Assembly (NCBI GenBank): GCA_016789205.1
Contig: JAEURF010000002.1
Location: 1 to 26,548, forward strand
Direction of reading: 5' to 3'
Length of the DNA: 26,548 bases
Source of the DNA: Anaerolineales bacterium
GTDB taxonomy: Bacteria; Chloroflexota; Anaerolineae; Anaerolineales; Villigracilaceae
Shown one piece after another: positions 1-8,042 of this stretch. Each line of letters starts with the position of its first letter. The stretch's first letter is position 1. A program made the translations under genes and the position numbers. Under the pieces are notes generated by a model. That model ran no database searches. It worked only from the letters and a program-made list of their open reading frames with translations, and had not been told where the DNA came from.

Positions 1-1570
1 AATCGGGAAAGTCGCACACAATGCCAAATATGATTACATTATCTTAAAAAGATATGGTTTAGATATTTCACCGCTTACATTTGATACGATGCTGGCTGAA
101 TTTATCGTTGACCCATCTTCTCGAAACATGGGATTGAAAAATCTTTCCGCATTTCGTTTGGGCGAAGAGATGACTCATATTGAAGAATTAATTGGCAAAG
201 GCAAAAAACAAATCAGCATGGCGGATGTAGCGATTGAGTCGGTTGCGAATTATGCGGCAGCGGATGCTGAAAATACTTTAAGACTCATGCCAATTATGCA
301 AAAAGAATTAAAGAAGGTGAATGGCGAAAAAATTCTTGATGAAATTGATATGCCGCTTACGCCGGTGCTAGCGGAAATGGAAATGACCGGTGCGTTGATT
401 GATGTTGAATTTTTTAGTGCAATGTCTAAAGAGTTAGCCAAACGTTTAACTGAAATTGAAAAAGAAATTTATGCTCATGCAGGCAAACCATTTAACATTA
501 ATTCTCCGCAACAACTTTCGGACATTTTATTTAATCATCTGCGCCTCGAACCACCTGACAAAGGTCGCAAGACGGCAACGGGTTTTTATTCCACTTCGGC
601 AGATGTGTTGGAGATGATGCGCGAGCAACATCCCATCTTGGAATGGATTCTTGAGAATCGTGAATTAGCAAAAATTAAATCTACTTATGTGGATGCTCTA
701 CCTGCGGCGATTAATCCTGAAACTGGAAGAGTGCATACATCTTATAGTCAAATCGGCGCAGTAACTGGTCGTCTTTCTTCCAATAATCCAAATTTACAAA
801 ACATTCCAATTCGCAGTGAAATTGGAAGAAAAGTGCGAAACGGGTTTATTGCAGATAAAGGCAATTTGTTATTGTCTGTTGATTATTCACAGGTTGAATT
901 ACGCATTGTGGCGCACATGGCAGAAGATGAAGCCATGCTGGCGGCTTTCCGTGCTGGTGAAGATATTCATGCTACCACCGCCGCTGCTATTTATGATATT
1001 CCACTTGAAAAAGTTACTAAAGATATGCGTAGTCATTCCAAAGCCATCAACTTTGGATTAATCTATGGCATGTCAGCATTTGGATTAACTCGCTCCACAG
1101 ATTTAACACTTGCCGAAGCAGAAGATTTTGTCAAAGCATATTTTCAAAAATTCCCCGGCGTGAAAAAATATTTAGACGGGATTCGCCGTCAAGCCGCGGA
1201 GATTGGCTATGTCGAAACCCTGCTTGGACGTAAGAGATATTTCCCGGCGTTGCTGAGCAAGCAAAACGTCCAGATGAAGAACCGTGAAGAACGTGAAGCC
1301 ATCAATGCCCCAATTCAAGGCACAGCGGCAGACATTATGAAAATTGCGATGATAAAAATTCCACCTGCGTTGAAGTCCAAAGGGCTGAAAGCGAAAATGC
1401 TTTTGCAAGTACATGATGAATTGGTGCTGGAAGTGCCGAAAAAAGAAATTGATGAAACTGCTAAGGTCGTGCAAAAGACGATGGCAAATGCTTATCCAAT
1501 GAGTATTCCGTTGGAGACAGAGGCGAGGGCGGGAGTGAGTTGGGGGGAGATGGAAGTGTTGAGTAAGTAA
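1..1570 (+). CDS. polA: DNA polymerase I, 3' part (start lies outside the window)
   Basis: This is the C-terminal part of DNA polymerase I, which fills gaps and removes primers during replication and repair. The frame is already open at base 2, so the gene enters from the left. The fragment begins inside the 3'-5' proofreading domain: NAKYD at about 20-34 matches the Exo II motif and YAAAD at 251-265 the Exo III motif, so the exonuclease looks active, unlike in Taq. The polymerase domain has motif A (DYSQVELR, about 881-904), motif B on the O-helix (KAINFGLIYG, about 1040-1069, with the Phe typical of E. coli-like enzymes) and motif C (VHDE, about 1409-1420). It ends at a TAA. Any 5'-3' exonuclease domain would lie off the window. 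Family assignment is very secure. Confidence 0.97.
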   Translation, partial: IGKVAHNAKYDYIILKRYGLDISPLTFDTMLAEFIVDPSSRNMGLKNLSAFRLGEEMTHIEELIGKGKKQISMADVAIESVANYAAADAENTLRLMPIMQKELKKVNGEKILDEIDMPLTPVLAEMEMTGALIDVEFFSAMSKELAKRLTEIEKEIYAHAGKPFNINSPQQLSDILFNHLRLEPPDKGRKTATGFYSTSADVLEMMREQHPILEWILENRELAKIKSTYVDALPAAINPETGRVHTSYSQIGAVTGRLSSNNPNLQNIPIRSEIGRKVRNGFIADKGNLLLSVDYSQVELRIVAHMAEDEAMLAAFRAGEDIHATTAAAIYDIPLEKVTKDMRSHSKAINFGLIYGMSAFGLTRSTDLTLAEAEDFVKAYFQKFPGVKKYLDGIRRQAAEIGYVETLLGRKRYFPALLSKQNVQMKNREEREAINAPIQGTAADIMKIAMIKIPPALKSKGLKAKMLLQVHDELVLEVPKKEIDETAKVVQKTMANAYPMSIPLETEARAGVSWGEMEVLSK

Positions 1571-1598
1571 GGGCAACCCTTCAATATCATTACGAAAT

Positions 1599-1626
1599 TT
1601 GATTAATAAAAAGACAAGGTTATAAT
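1599..1626 (+). promoter_or_regulatory. sigma70-type promoter for the TPR gene, possibly leaderless
   Basis: TTGATT at 1599-1604 and a perfect TATAAT at 1621-1626 are separated by 16 bp. Transcription would start about 7 bp after the -10 box, at 1632-1634, which coincides with the ATG at 1633. No good Shine-Dalgarno sequence lies at the right distance; the nearest purine run (AAGG) is about 14 nt upstream. The expected mRNA is therefore leaderless or nearly so. No start-site data are available. Confidence 0.6.
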
Positions 1627-1632
1627 TAACAA

Positions 1633-3942
1633 ATGCCCGGACGAGAAGACGTTTTCCAAAAAGCAATGAATGAGGGCCACTCTGCCGCGTGGGACCAAGA
1701 ATGGCAGAAAGCGGCAAGCGCCTATCGCCGCGCCTTAGAAGAATTCCCAGACCATGCCAAAGCCCTCAATAGTTTAGGCTTGGCGTTGTATCAATTAAAT
1801 CAAGTAGATGAAGCCCTGCAAATTTATAAACGCGCCGTAGAAATTTCTCCCGATGACCCTGTTTCGATGGAAAAAGTGGGTCAGCTTTCAGAACGCGTCG
1901 GTGACTTAAAAGCCGCTATGGATTTTGCTATCAAGGCTGGCGATTTATATCTCAAACAACGTGATACGGAAAAGGCATTAGAAAACTGGGTGCATGTCAC
2001 CAGCATCAATCCTGAAAATGCAATTGCACATTCACGCCTTGCACAAGTGCATGAAAGATTAGGTCACACCCAACAAGCGGTCACAGAATATCTTGCCATC
2101 GCCAGCATCATTCAACGCGCGGGCAACATGGAAAGAACGCAAGAGATGGTGGATAAGGCACTTTCGCTTTTGCCGAATAGCCCAGAAGTAAAACAAGCTC
2201 AAGCTTTATTGAAAAACGGACAATTACTCCCCAAACCAATTCGTGGCAAAGGCGGAACAGGTCCGATTCGTATGGCGCAGGTCAAGCAATTGCAACAGCC
2301 ACAAAAAACCGCTTCAGGTCTGGACCCAGTTGCTGAGGCGCGTCAAAAAGCATTGACTCAACTGGCAGAGTTACTGTTTGAATATTCAGACGAATCCCCC
2401 GCCGCACAAGAACGCCGTGGACTTTCTGCGATTATGAAAGGCACTGGCGGTGTCTCTATGCAAAACGCAGAACAGACTAAAGTCATTTTGCATCTTGGGC
2501 AAGCCATTGACGCACAATCAAAAGGGAACGAATCACAAGCCGCAGAAGAAATGGAAGGCGCACTCAATGCAGGTTTCAAACACCCTGCTTTGTATTACAC
2601 CTTGGGTTTGTTGCGCTTCAAAGGTGAACGTTATGAAAGCGCACAACGCTTTTTGCAAAATGCTGTCAAACATCATGATTATGCGCTTGGCACACGGCTG
2701 ATACTCGGTGAAATGTCTTTGAAAAAATCAAGCGTGAGTGAAGCGGCGATGGAATATTTAGAAGCGCTCAAACTTGCTGATTCACAAACTGTCGGTGAAG
2801 ACCAAGCTGACGATATACGTCAACAGTATGAACCGTTGATTGAGGCGTTGCTAAATCAAAAAGATGAAAAAGTGCTCCGAAAAATTTCCGAAAACATTCA
2901 TAGCCTTTTATTGCGACCGGATTGGCGCGAACAATTACAAAAGACACGTGAACAAATGCCAAAGCAAGATGGCAACTATCAAGCGCCATTAGCAGAAGTG
3001 ATTTTAGAAGCGCAATCGAGTTCAGTGCTTGAGTCGATGAATCGCATCAATCAACTCGCACGCATGGGCAGTTTACGTTCAGCAATGGACGAAGCCTACG
3101 AAGCTGTGCAAACTGCACCTACATATCTTCCATTACATTCATTGATGGGCGATTTGCTTGTAGAAGAAGGACGCACTGCCGAAGCGATTACAAAATTCGG
3201 CGTGGTGGCACAATCGTATAGCGTGCGCGGTGAAGTAATGCAAGCCGCAAAATTATTGCGCCGCATTATTCAAATTTCACCAATGGATTTAAGTTCGCGC
3301 AACCGCCTGATTGACCAATTGGTGGCGCGTGGTCAAATAGATGATGCCATTCAAGAATATTTAGAATTAGCAAGCATTTATTATCGCCTTGCAGAATTAG
3401 ATATGGCGCGGAAAACATACACAACTGCCTTGCGATTGGTTCAACAAGGCAACGCCAGCCGTGAATGGAATATTCATATTTTGCAACGCATGGCAGATAT
3501 TGATATGCAACGTTTGGATTGGAAACAAGCCGTGCGCGTTTACGAACAAATCCGCACGCTCGCGCCAGATGATGATTCAGCCCGCAAACAATTGATTGAA
3601 TTAAATTTACGCATGGGTCAAGCCGACCAAGCCTTTAATGAACTCGATAATTACATGACGCATTTAGAGAGCCAAAACAAAAACGAACTTGCACTTGGCT
3701 TTATGGAAGAACTTGTGCGTGAACATCCTGAACAAGAAATGCTCAAACGCACGCTTGCCGCTTTGCTAGCACGTACTGGGCGCATGAACGAAGCCATCCC
3801 GATGTTGGATGCCTTAGGCGAAAGTTTGTTAGAAAAAGGTGATAAGCAAGGCGCAATAGAAGTGATTAATCAAATTGTTTTAATGAACCCACCCAATGTA
3901 GAAGATTATCGTCAACTTTTGAAGCAAATGCGAAATGGATAA
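1633..3942 (+). CDS. large soluble tetratricopeptide-repeat protein
   Basis: A 769-residue protein made mostly of TPR helix pairs, which usually act as protein-protein docking scaffolds. Clear repeats occupy about residues 15-195, with the usual W/Y-A-x-Y and ALxxxP spacing (for example AASAYRRALEEFPDHAKALN at about 31-50). After a Gly/Lys/Pro-rich linker near 200-235, a middle block and further repeats follow to the C terminus (about 450-765). I see no signal peptide, membrane segment or catalytic motif, so it is probably cytoplasmic. It follows polA by 62 bp but has its own promoter. The ATG at 1633 is preferred because it fits the -10 box spacing. The partner and pathway are unknown. Confidence 0.85.
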   Translation: MPGREDVFQKAMNEGHSAAWDQEWQKAASAYRRALEEFPDHAKALNSLGLALYQLNQVDEALQIYKRAVEISPDDPVSMEKVGQLSERVGDLKAAMDFAIKAGDLYLKQRDTEKALENWVHVTSINPENAIAHSRLAQVHERLGHTQQAVTEYLAIASIIQRAGNMERTQEMVDKALSLLPNSPEVKQAQALLKNGQLLPKPIRGKGGTGPIRMAQVKQLQQPQKTASGLDPVAEARQKALTQLAELLFEYSDESPAAQERRGLSAIMKGTGGVSMQNAEQTKVILHLGQAIDAQSKGNESQAAEEMEGALNAGFKHPALYYTLGLLRFKGERYESAQRFLQNAVKHHDYALGTRLILGEMSLKKSSVSEAAMEYLEALKLADSQTVGEDQADDIRQQYEPLIEALLNQKDEKVLRKISENIHSLLLRPDWREQLQKTREQMPKQDGNYQAPLAEVILEAQSSSVLESMNRINQLARMGSLRSAMDEAYEAVQTAPTYLPLHSLMGDLLVEEGRTAEAITKFGVVAQSYSVRGEVMQAAKLLRRIIQISPMDLSSRNRLIDQLVARGQIDDAIQEYLELASIYYRLAELDMARKTYTTALRLVQQGNASREWNIHILQRMADIDMQRLDWKQAVRVYEQIRTLAPDDDSARKQLIELNLRMGQADQAFNELDNYMTHLESQNKNELALGFMEELVREHPEQEMLKRTLAALLARTGRMNEAIPMLDALGESLLEKGDKQGAIEVINQIVLMNPPNVEDYRQLLKQMRNG

Positions 3943-3955
3943 TAAATAAAAATTT

Positions 3956-4020
3956 GGACACTGATGAACGCTGATTTCGCTGATAAAGCAAATCAGCGTT
4001 TTCTGTGTTTATCAGCGTCC
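3956..4020. repeat. compound palindromic repeat in the TPR-ctaA gap
   Basis: The 180-bp gap between the TPR gene and ctaA holds nested inverted repeats. AACGCTGATTT (3967-3977) pairs perfectly with AAATCAGCGTT (3990-4000). Outside it, GGACACTGAT (3956-3965) pairs with ATCAGCGTCC (4011-4020) with one mismatch position. GCTGATAAA (3979-3987) can alternatively pair with TTTATCAGC (4008-4016). The unit is built from repeated copies of a CTGAT/ATCAG core. It may end TPR transcription, but there is no clean T-run, so a dispersed palindromic element is at least as likely. The rest of the gap (4021-4110) shows nothing else I can support. Confidence 0.65.
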
Positions 4021-4122
4021 CACTCTCGCCTCTTTCTTACGGGCTGGTTTGCTTCTGCTTAGACACAGTTTTCTAACACCTGATTAATTCCATTAGAATA
4101 GAATTTATTTCGGAGAAACTCA

Positions 4123-5148
4123 ATGCCTCAAACCCAAAATAAAACTGTGATGAACTGGTTGTTCATCTTTTGCTTCGTCGTCGCCTTCCTCGTCTCGTTC
4201 GGCGGATTCACCCGCCTAACCCGCTCTGGGCTTTCCATCACAGAATGGAATCCTATCAGTGGTTCTGTCCCACCGATGGCTTATCATGACTGGCAAGCCG
4301 AGTTTGATAAATATAAAGAAACCCCCGAATACAAATTAATTAATACAGATATGACGTTAGAAGAATATCAATACATCTTCTGGATTGAATGGACGCATCG
4401 CACGATTGCACGCTTGGCTGGTTTATTTTATGCCATTCCTGTTTTTTACTTTTTAATTAAAAAAATAATTCCATTCAAAGAATTTGGCGTGTATTTTGTA
4501 ATGGGAATTTTATTTATCTCGCAAGCCTTTGCAGGCTGGATTATGGTCGCCAGTGGACTCGTTGACCGCCCATCTGTGAGTCATTTCAATTTGACGATTC
4601 ATTTGTTATTAGCACTTTCTTTATTCGCCTTAGCCTTATGGACTGCGTTAGGTCATAAATACGGGTTTCAAAACCAAAAAGCGAAATGGTCTTTGCCTTC
4701 AAAATTATCTTTATTTTCATTCGCTTTGCTCATTATCCAAATTACCTATGGCGGATTTACAGCAGGCTTGAAAGCAGGGCATGTATCTGATACCTGGCCC
4801 CTCATGTTTGGAAAATTAATTCCGCCGGGCTTGTTCAACTCGTGGATTAATATATTCGAGTCACCCCAAACGATTGTCTTTATCCATCGCTGGTTTGGAT
4901 TCACAATTCTGATTCTGATGCCAGTTTTGTATACCATTGTGAAAAAGCAAAATTATCCACTAGATATTCAAAATGGAATGAAATGGTTAATTGGTGTTGT
5001 GATTCTACAAATGGTTTTGGGAATATTGACTGTTTTATCTTATGTCAATATTGTGGTGGCGTTGCTTCATCAAGCCAATGCAGTCATTTTACTTGGGCTT
5101 TCGATATATTTTATTCATCGTTTTCGGGCATTAGACAAGAAAATGTAA
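4123..5148 (+). CDS. ctaA: heme A synthase, COX15/CtaA family
   Basis: Integral membrane enzyme that oxidises the C8 methyl of heme O to the formyl group of heme A, needed for aa3-type cytochrome oxidase. The 341-residue protein has about eight hydrophobic helices in two four-helix halves. The COX15 signature GGFTRLTRSGLS is at 27-38, and the 50-91 segment with PEY and EWTHR carries Glu89 and His92. Candidate heme ligands are His92 and His160 in the first half and His255 (FIHRW) and His316 (LLHQAN) in the second. The GGAGA ribosome-binding site at 4112-4116 lies 6 nt before the ATG. No ctaB or oxidase subunits are nearby. The long loop before helix 2 is of the proteobacterial/mitochondrial COX15 kind rather than the short Bacillus CtaA kind. 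Confidence 0.93.
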   Translation: MPQTQNKTVMNWLFIFCFVVAFLVSFGGFTRLTRSGLSITEWNPISGSVPPMAYHDWQAEFDKYKETPEYKLINTDMTLEEYQYIFWIEWTHRTIARLAGLFYAIPVFYFLIKKIIPFKEFGVYFVMGILFISQAFAGWIMVASGLVDRPSVSHFNLTIHLLLALSLFALALWTALGHKYGFQNQKAKWSLPSKLSLFSFALLIIQITYGGFTAGLKAGHVSDTWPLMFGKLIPPGLFNSWINIFESPQTIVFIHRWFGFTILILMPVLYTIVKKQNYPLDIQNGMKWLIGVVILQMVLGILTVLSYVNIVVALLHQANAVILLGLSIYFIHRFRALDKKM

Positions 5149-5167
5149 GTCATGACTGAAACGTAGC

Positions 5168-5359
5168 TTACTGTTGTTTTCTATTCATCAAAGCAAAGCC
5201 AACTGTACCGAGCGCCAGTCCTAAAGTAGAAAACCCCCAAGATAAAAAACTCAAGAAAAAAGTAGCTTCAATGAGTTTAATAATCATCAAGAAGGGTAGC
5301 ACAATGCCGCCCATCATGAGAATCAAGCCGAGCGTAAGTAAGAAGCGCGGATTCGTCAT
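5168..5359 (-). CDS. small two-helix membrane protein, coupled to the upstream ABC ATPase
   Basis: A 63-residue hydrophobic protein with two predicted membrane helices (about residues 7-32 and 35-58) and a short basic tail (NRKQQ). I chose the ATG at 5359 because it overlaps the TGA of the preceding ATPase gene as ATGA, the classic arrangement for translational coupling; a start 18 nt upstream is possible but lies deeper inside that gene. It is the last gene of the importer operon and runs convergently towards ctaA with a 19-bp gap. I do not recognise a family. It may be a transporter-associated small protein or simply an unrelated distal gene. Confidence 0.6.
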   Translation of the reverse strand: MTNPRFLLTLGLILMMGGIVLPFLMIIKLIEATFFLSFLSWGFSTLGLALGTVGFALMNRKQQ

Positions 5360-6387
5360 GGTTGATATAGCCAACAAGCTACAAAATGATTCGGTTCAGG
5401 CTCAAATTCAATTGGCTCTTTTTCATCACAAACACCTTGAATCATTTTTGCACAACGCGGATGAAAACGACAGCCTTTCGGCGGGTTAACCAAACTTGGT
5501 GGTTCACCGGGCGGTATATCTTTGAAGGTTTCTGCATTGGCGGCATCGGGGTCTGAAGTAGCCGCAAGCAAAGCCATCGTGTAAGGATGTAAAGGATTTT
5601 CAAGCAAACGGCGCGTTTCAGATTTTTCAACGAGATTGCCTGCATACATTACAAAAATTCTCGCTGAAAAATATTTTACAGTTGAAAGGTCATGCGTAAT
5701 ATAAATTACGGTAAGTTTATGTTTTTCTTGCAACGCGCGCAGTAACTTTAAAATTTCGACGCGCACAGAAGCATCTAACATTGAAACAGGTTCATCAGCC
5801 ACAATTAAGTTTGGTTCAAGAATCATAGCGCGTGCAATCACTACACGTTGTTGCTGACCACCGCTTAACATGTGCGGGAATTTATGAATAAAATCATCTA
5901 CCGGATGAAGTTTCACTTCTGACATTATTTTATGAATACGTTCAAGCCTTTCATCTTTATCTTTCACACCACTAATCAGAAGCGGTTCTTCTAAAATTTG
6001 CTGAATAGACATAAAAGGCGGAAGTGCGGCATATGGGTCTTGTTGAACATAACCAATCTCAAAACGATATTTTTGCAATTCGTTGCTGGTTAGTTTTGCA
6101 AGATTTTTTCCTTCAAAGATTAATTCACCAGCAGTCGGGATGTTAATTCCAAGAATCGTTTTCATCAAAGTGGATTTTCCGCATCCACTCTCGCCGACAA
6201 CTGCTACTGTTTCCCCAGCCTCTAATTCAAAACTGACTCCGTCCACCGCTTTGACATGCCCCGCCAGACCAAACCCAAATCGGCGCAATTCATACCAAAC
6301 GTGCAAATCACGAATAGATAACAAAACTTCATGTTTTTCTTTTATTTTTGTTGACATTTTTTTCGCTTCTTGAATTTCGGTCATCAT
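5356..6387 (-). CDS. oligopeptide-type ABC transporter ATP-binding protein (DppF/OppF-like)
   Basis: One of the two cytoplasmic ATPases that power the importer. Counting from the ATG at 6387: Walker A GESGCGKS at 65-72, a Q-loop near 115 (YVQQDP), ABC signature LSGGQQQR at 174-181, Walker B LIVADEP at 194-200, and the switch histidine in ITHD at about 232. The C terminus has the oligo_HPY extension (HPYTMAL, then GCRFHPRC and a final ACWL), whose cysteines can bind an iron-sulfur cluster in relatives. The usual A-loop tyrosine region has a short insert (RRFGFGLAGH) seen in OppF-type subunits. The start at 6387 has AGGA 10 nt upstream. An in-frame start at 6432 would overlap the DinB-like gene by 29 bp and is less likely. 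Confidence 0.92.
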   Translation of the reverse strand: MMTEIQEAKKMSTKIKEKHEVLLSIRDLHVWYELRRFGFGLAGHVKAVDGVSFELEAGETVAVVGESGCGKSTLMKTILGINIPTAGELIFEGKNLAKLTSNELQKYRFEIGYVQQDPYAALPPFMSIQQILEEPLLISGVKDKDERLERIHKIMSEVKLHPVDDFIHKFPHMLSGGQQQRVVIARAMILEPNLIVADEPVSMLDASVRVEILKLLRALQEKHKLTVIYITHDLSTVKYFSARIFVMYAGNLVEKSETRRLLENPLHPYTMALLAATSDPDAANAETFKDIPPGEPPSLVNPPKGCRFHPRCAKMIQGVCDEKEPIEFEPEPNHFVACWLYQP

Positions 6388-6403
6388 GTGTGAATTTTCC
6401 TGT

Positions 6404-6985
6404 TCATTCTCTTTTTTCTGTGGCAGAGCCAAAGCCTGTTTGCAAACCTTTTAAACATTCCATCGTGCCGAGATGACGACAATCATGGGAGAGAAAGACG
6501 AGCAAATTCAAACGAATATTTTGTACTTTCATCTTCAATTCTTCATCTACATTCTCGAAGTTCGGATATTTTTCATCTAATAACTGAACAAATGCTTCAA
6601 GCGCTTCATATGAACGCTTGAGATAATCTATCAATTCTTTCTTAGGCGGAATAGGCAAAGTAGTAGCAACTTCATCACTCAAACCTGTGCCTACGGTTGC
6701 ATTTAACTCTGTTGGAAAACCCCATTTTTTGGCAAGGCTTTCTTTTTCCCAAATCTCAGTCGATTCACCAAAGTCAGAGCCAAGTTGCGGGGTTCGTTCT
6801 AAAATAATGGCACGCAAAAAATCTGTTTCGCGTGCCAAATGCCAAAGATGAAATCCAATCGAGGTGCTATATCCTCGCGGACGCCAACTCAATTGATCTT
6901 CGTTTAATTCTTGTGCAAATTCAAGCACCACTTTGTGAATATCTTTGAATAAATATAGGACATCATAAAGAGCAAGAGTACTCAT
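6404..6985 (-). CDS. DinB-like metal-binding four-helix protein
   Basis: A 193-residue protein of the DinB/YfiT-like fold, a family of helical-bundle proteins that includes metal-dependent thiol S-transferases and many uncharacterised members. The expected metal triad is visible: a histidine in FHLWHLARETDF (His46/His49) and an HxxxH pair in HDCRHLG (His167 and His171). The ATG at 6985 is chosen because GAGG lies 6 nt upstream; a TTG at 6997 is inside that ribosome-binding site. The gene sits between the two ATPase genes of the importer, 16 bp before the next one, so it should be co-transcribed. Its substrate cannot be read from the sequence. Confidence 0.82.
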   Translation of the reverse strand: MSTLALYDVLYLFKDIHKVVLEFAQELNEDQLSWRPRGYSTSIGFHLWHLARETDFLRAIILERTPQLGSDFGESTEIWEKESLAKKWGFPTELNATVGTGLSDEVATTLPIPPKKELIDYLKRSYEALEAFVQLLDEKYPNFENVDEELKMKVQNIRLNLLVFLSHDCRHLGTMECLKGLQTGFGSATEKRE

Positions 6986-7013
6986 ACATTTCCTCAATTA
7001 ACTTTGTTTTCAT

Positions 7014-7067
7014 CGTCCCGCAGGTTTTGTAAAAAGATTCTGCAATCTCAATCAAACCTGCGGGACG
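7014..7067. repeat. palindromic repeat, copy 1 (CGTCCCGCAGGTTT family)
   Basis: CGTCCCGCAGGTTT (7014-7027) and AAACCTGCGGGACG (7054-7067) form a perfect 14-bp inverted repeat. The 26-nt loop contains a second small hairpin, AGATT (7035-7039) with AATCT (7044-7048). It fills most of the 91-bp gap between ATPase D and the DinB-like gene. On the - strand the stem is not followed by a T-run, so it is not a standard terminator for the operon, though it could stabilise the upstream mRNA or reduce read-through. A second copy is at 10532-10582. Confidence 0.8.
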
Positions 7068-7076
7068 TTTTCTTCA

Positions 7077-8042
7077 TTATTGATGTAACCAACATTTGAC
7101 CTTACGATTTCCTTTTTGAAAAACAGGCGGTTCTTGATTGCATTTCTCAAAGCGGAACGGACATCGTGCCGCAAAGCGACATCCACTGGGCGGATTCATT
7201 AAACTAGGTGGTTGACCTGTAATAAATATCGGGTCTGATTCACTACGAAGACGTGGCACACTTGCCATCAACATTTGAGAATATGGATGCAATGGCGCAG
7301 GAAAAAAATCTTTGGCATCGCCTGTTTCCACAATTTGACCAGCATACATTATGGCAACTTCATCGGCTAATTCGCTTGAAGTGGCAATATCATGCGTAAT
7401 TAAAATGAATGATGTCCCCAATTCCCGTTTGATGCGTTTGAGAACATTCATAATATTGGCTTGAGTCAATAAATCCAATGCCGAAGTGGGTTCATCTAAC
7501 ACAATCAAATTGGGTGATGTGACCAATGCCATTGCAATCGCTACACGTTGACGCATTCCGCCACTTAATTCAAATGGATAACGTTCAACAAAGTCTGCAG
7601 GCACGCCAACATGTTGAAACATTTTATGAACAAGTCCAAGGGCTTCAACTTTGTTTAACCCTAAATGAAGCATGGCTGGCTCGGCAACTTGCTCACCCAC
7701 TTTGATAACTGGATTCAAGGCATTCATTGCGGCTTGTGGCACAAGTGAAATGCCCACCCAACGCACATTCTGACGATACTCTTCATCAGTTAAAGTCATT
7801 ACGTCTGTGCCTTGCAACGTCACTTTGCCAGAATATTCTTCTACATTGCGTGGCAAAATACGTAACAAGGCTTTTGAAAGCGAAGTTTTGCCACAACCAG
7901 ATTCGCCCAAAATGACTACCGCACGATTGGTGCCAAGTTCAAAATCCACGCCATCTACTGCTTGAACAACGCCTTTTGTTGTTTTGAAATATAAAATTAA
8001 TTTCTCTATTTTAAGAAGTTCATCGGATTTGACGACACTCAT
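7077..8042 (-). CDS. oligopeptide-type ABC transporter ATP-binding protein (DppD/OppD-like)
   Basis: The second importer ATPase, 321 residues from the ATG at 8042. Motifs: Walker A GESGCGKT at 46-53, Q-loop VPQAAMNALNP near 101-111, signature LSGGMRQR at 159-166, Walker B LIVLDEP at 179-185 and switch histidine 217 (LITHD). The C-terminal oligo_HPY domain begins at HPYSQML (about 252) and carries cysteines 288, 294, 301 and 318, a pattern used for an Fe-S cluster in DppD-type subunits. The ATG shares its A with the TGA of permease C (TGATG), so translation is probably coupled. A longer open frame to 8147 runs into the permease gene and its extra N terminus does not look like ABC sequence. Confidence 0.94.
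   Translation of the reverse strand: MSVVKSDELLKIEKLILYFKTTKGVVQAVDGVDFELGTNRAVVILGESGCGKTSLSKALLRILPRNVEEYSGKVTLQGTDVMTLTDEEYRQNVRWVGISLVPQAAMNALNPVIKVGEQVAEPAMLHLGLNKVEALGLVHKMFQHVGVPADFVERYPFELSGGMRQRVAIAMALVTSPNLIVLDEPTSALDLLTQANIMNVLKRIKRELGTSFILITHDIATSSELADEVAIMYAGQIVETGDAKDFFPAPLHPYSQMLMASVPRLRSESDPIFITGQPPSLMNPPSGCRFAARCPFRFEKCNQEPPVFQKGNRKVKCWLHQ

Noticed and set aside
1172..1717. A 181-codon open frame antisense to polA and the start of the TPR gene
   Set aside because: Shadow frame opposite two well-supported genes and across a predicted promoter; no recognisable domain.
4021..4122. A conventional promoter for ctaA
   Set aside because: TAGAAT boxes occur near 4094 and 4099, but no acceptable -35 is at the right distance; I could not choose one with confidence.
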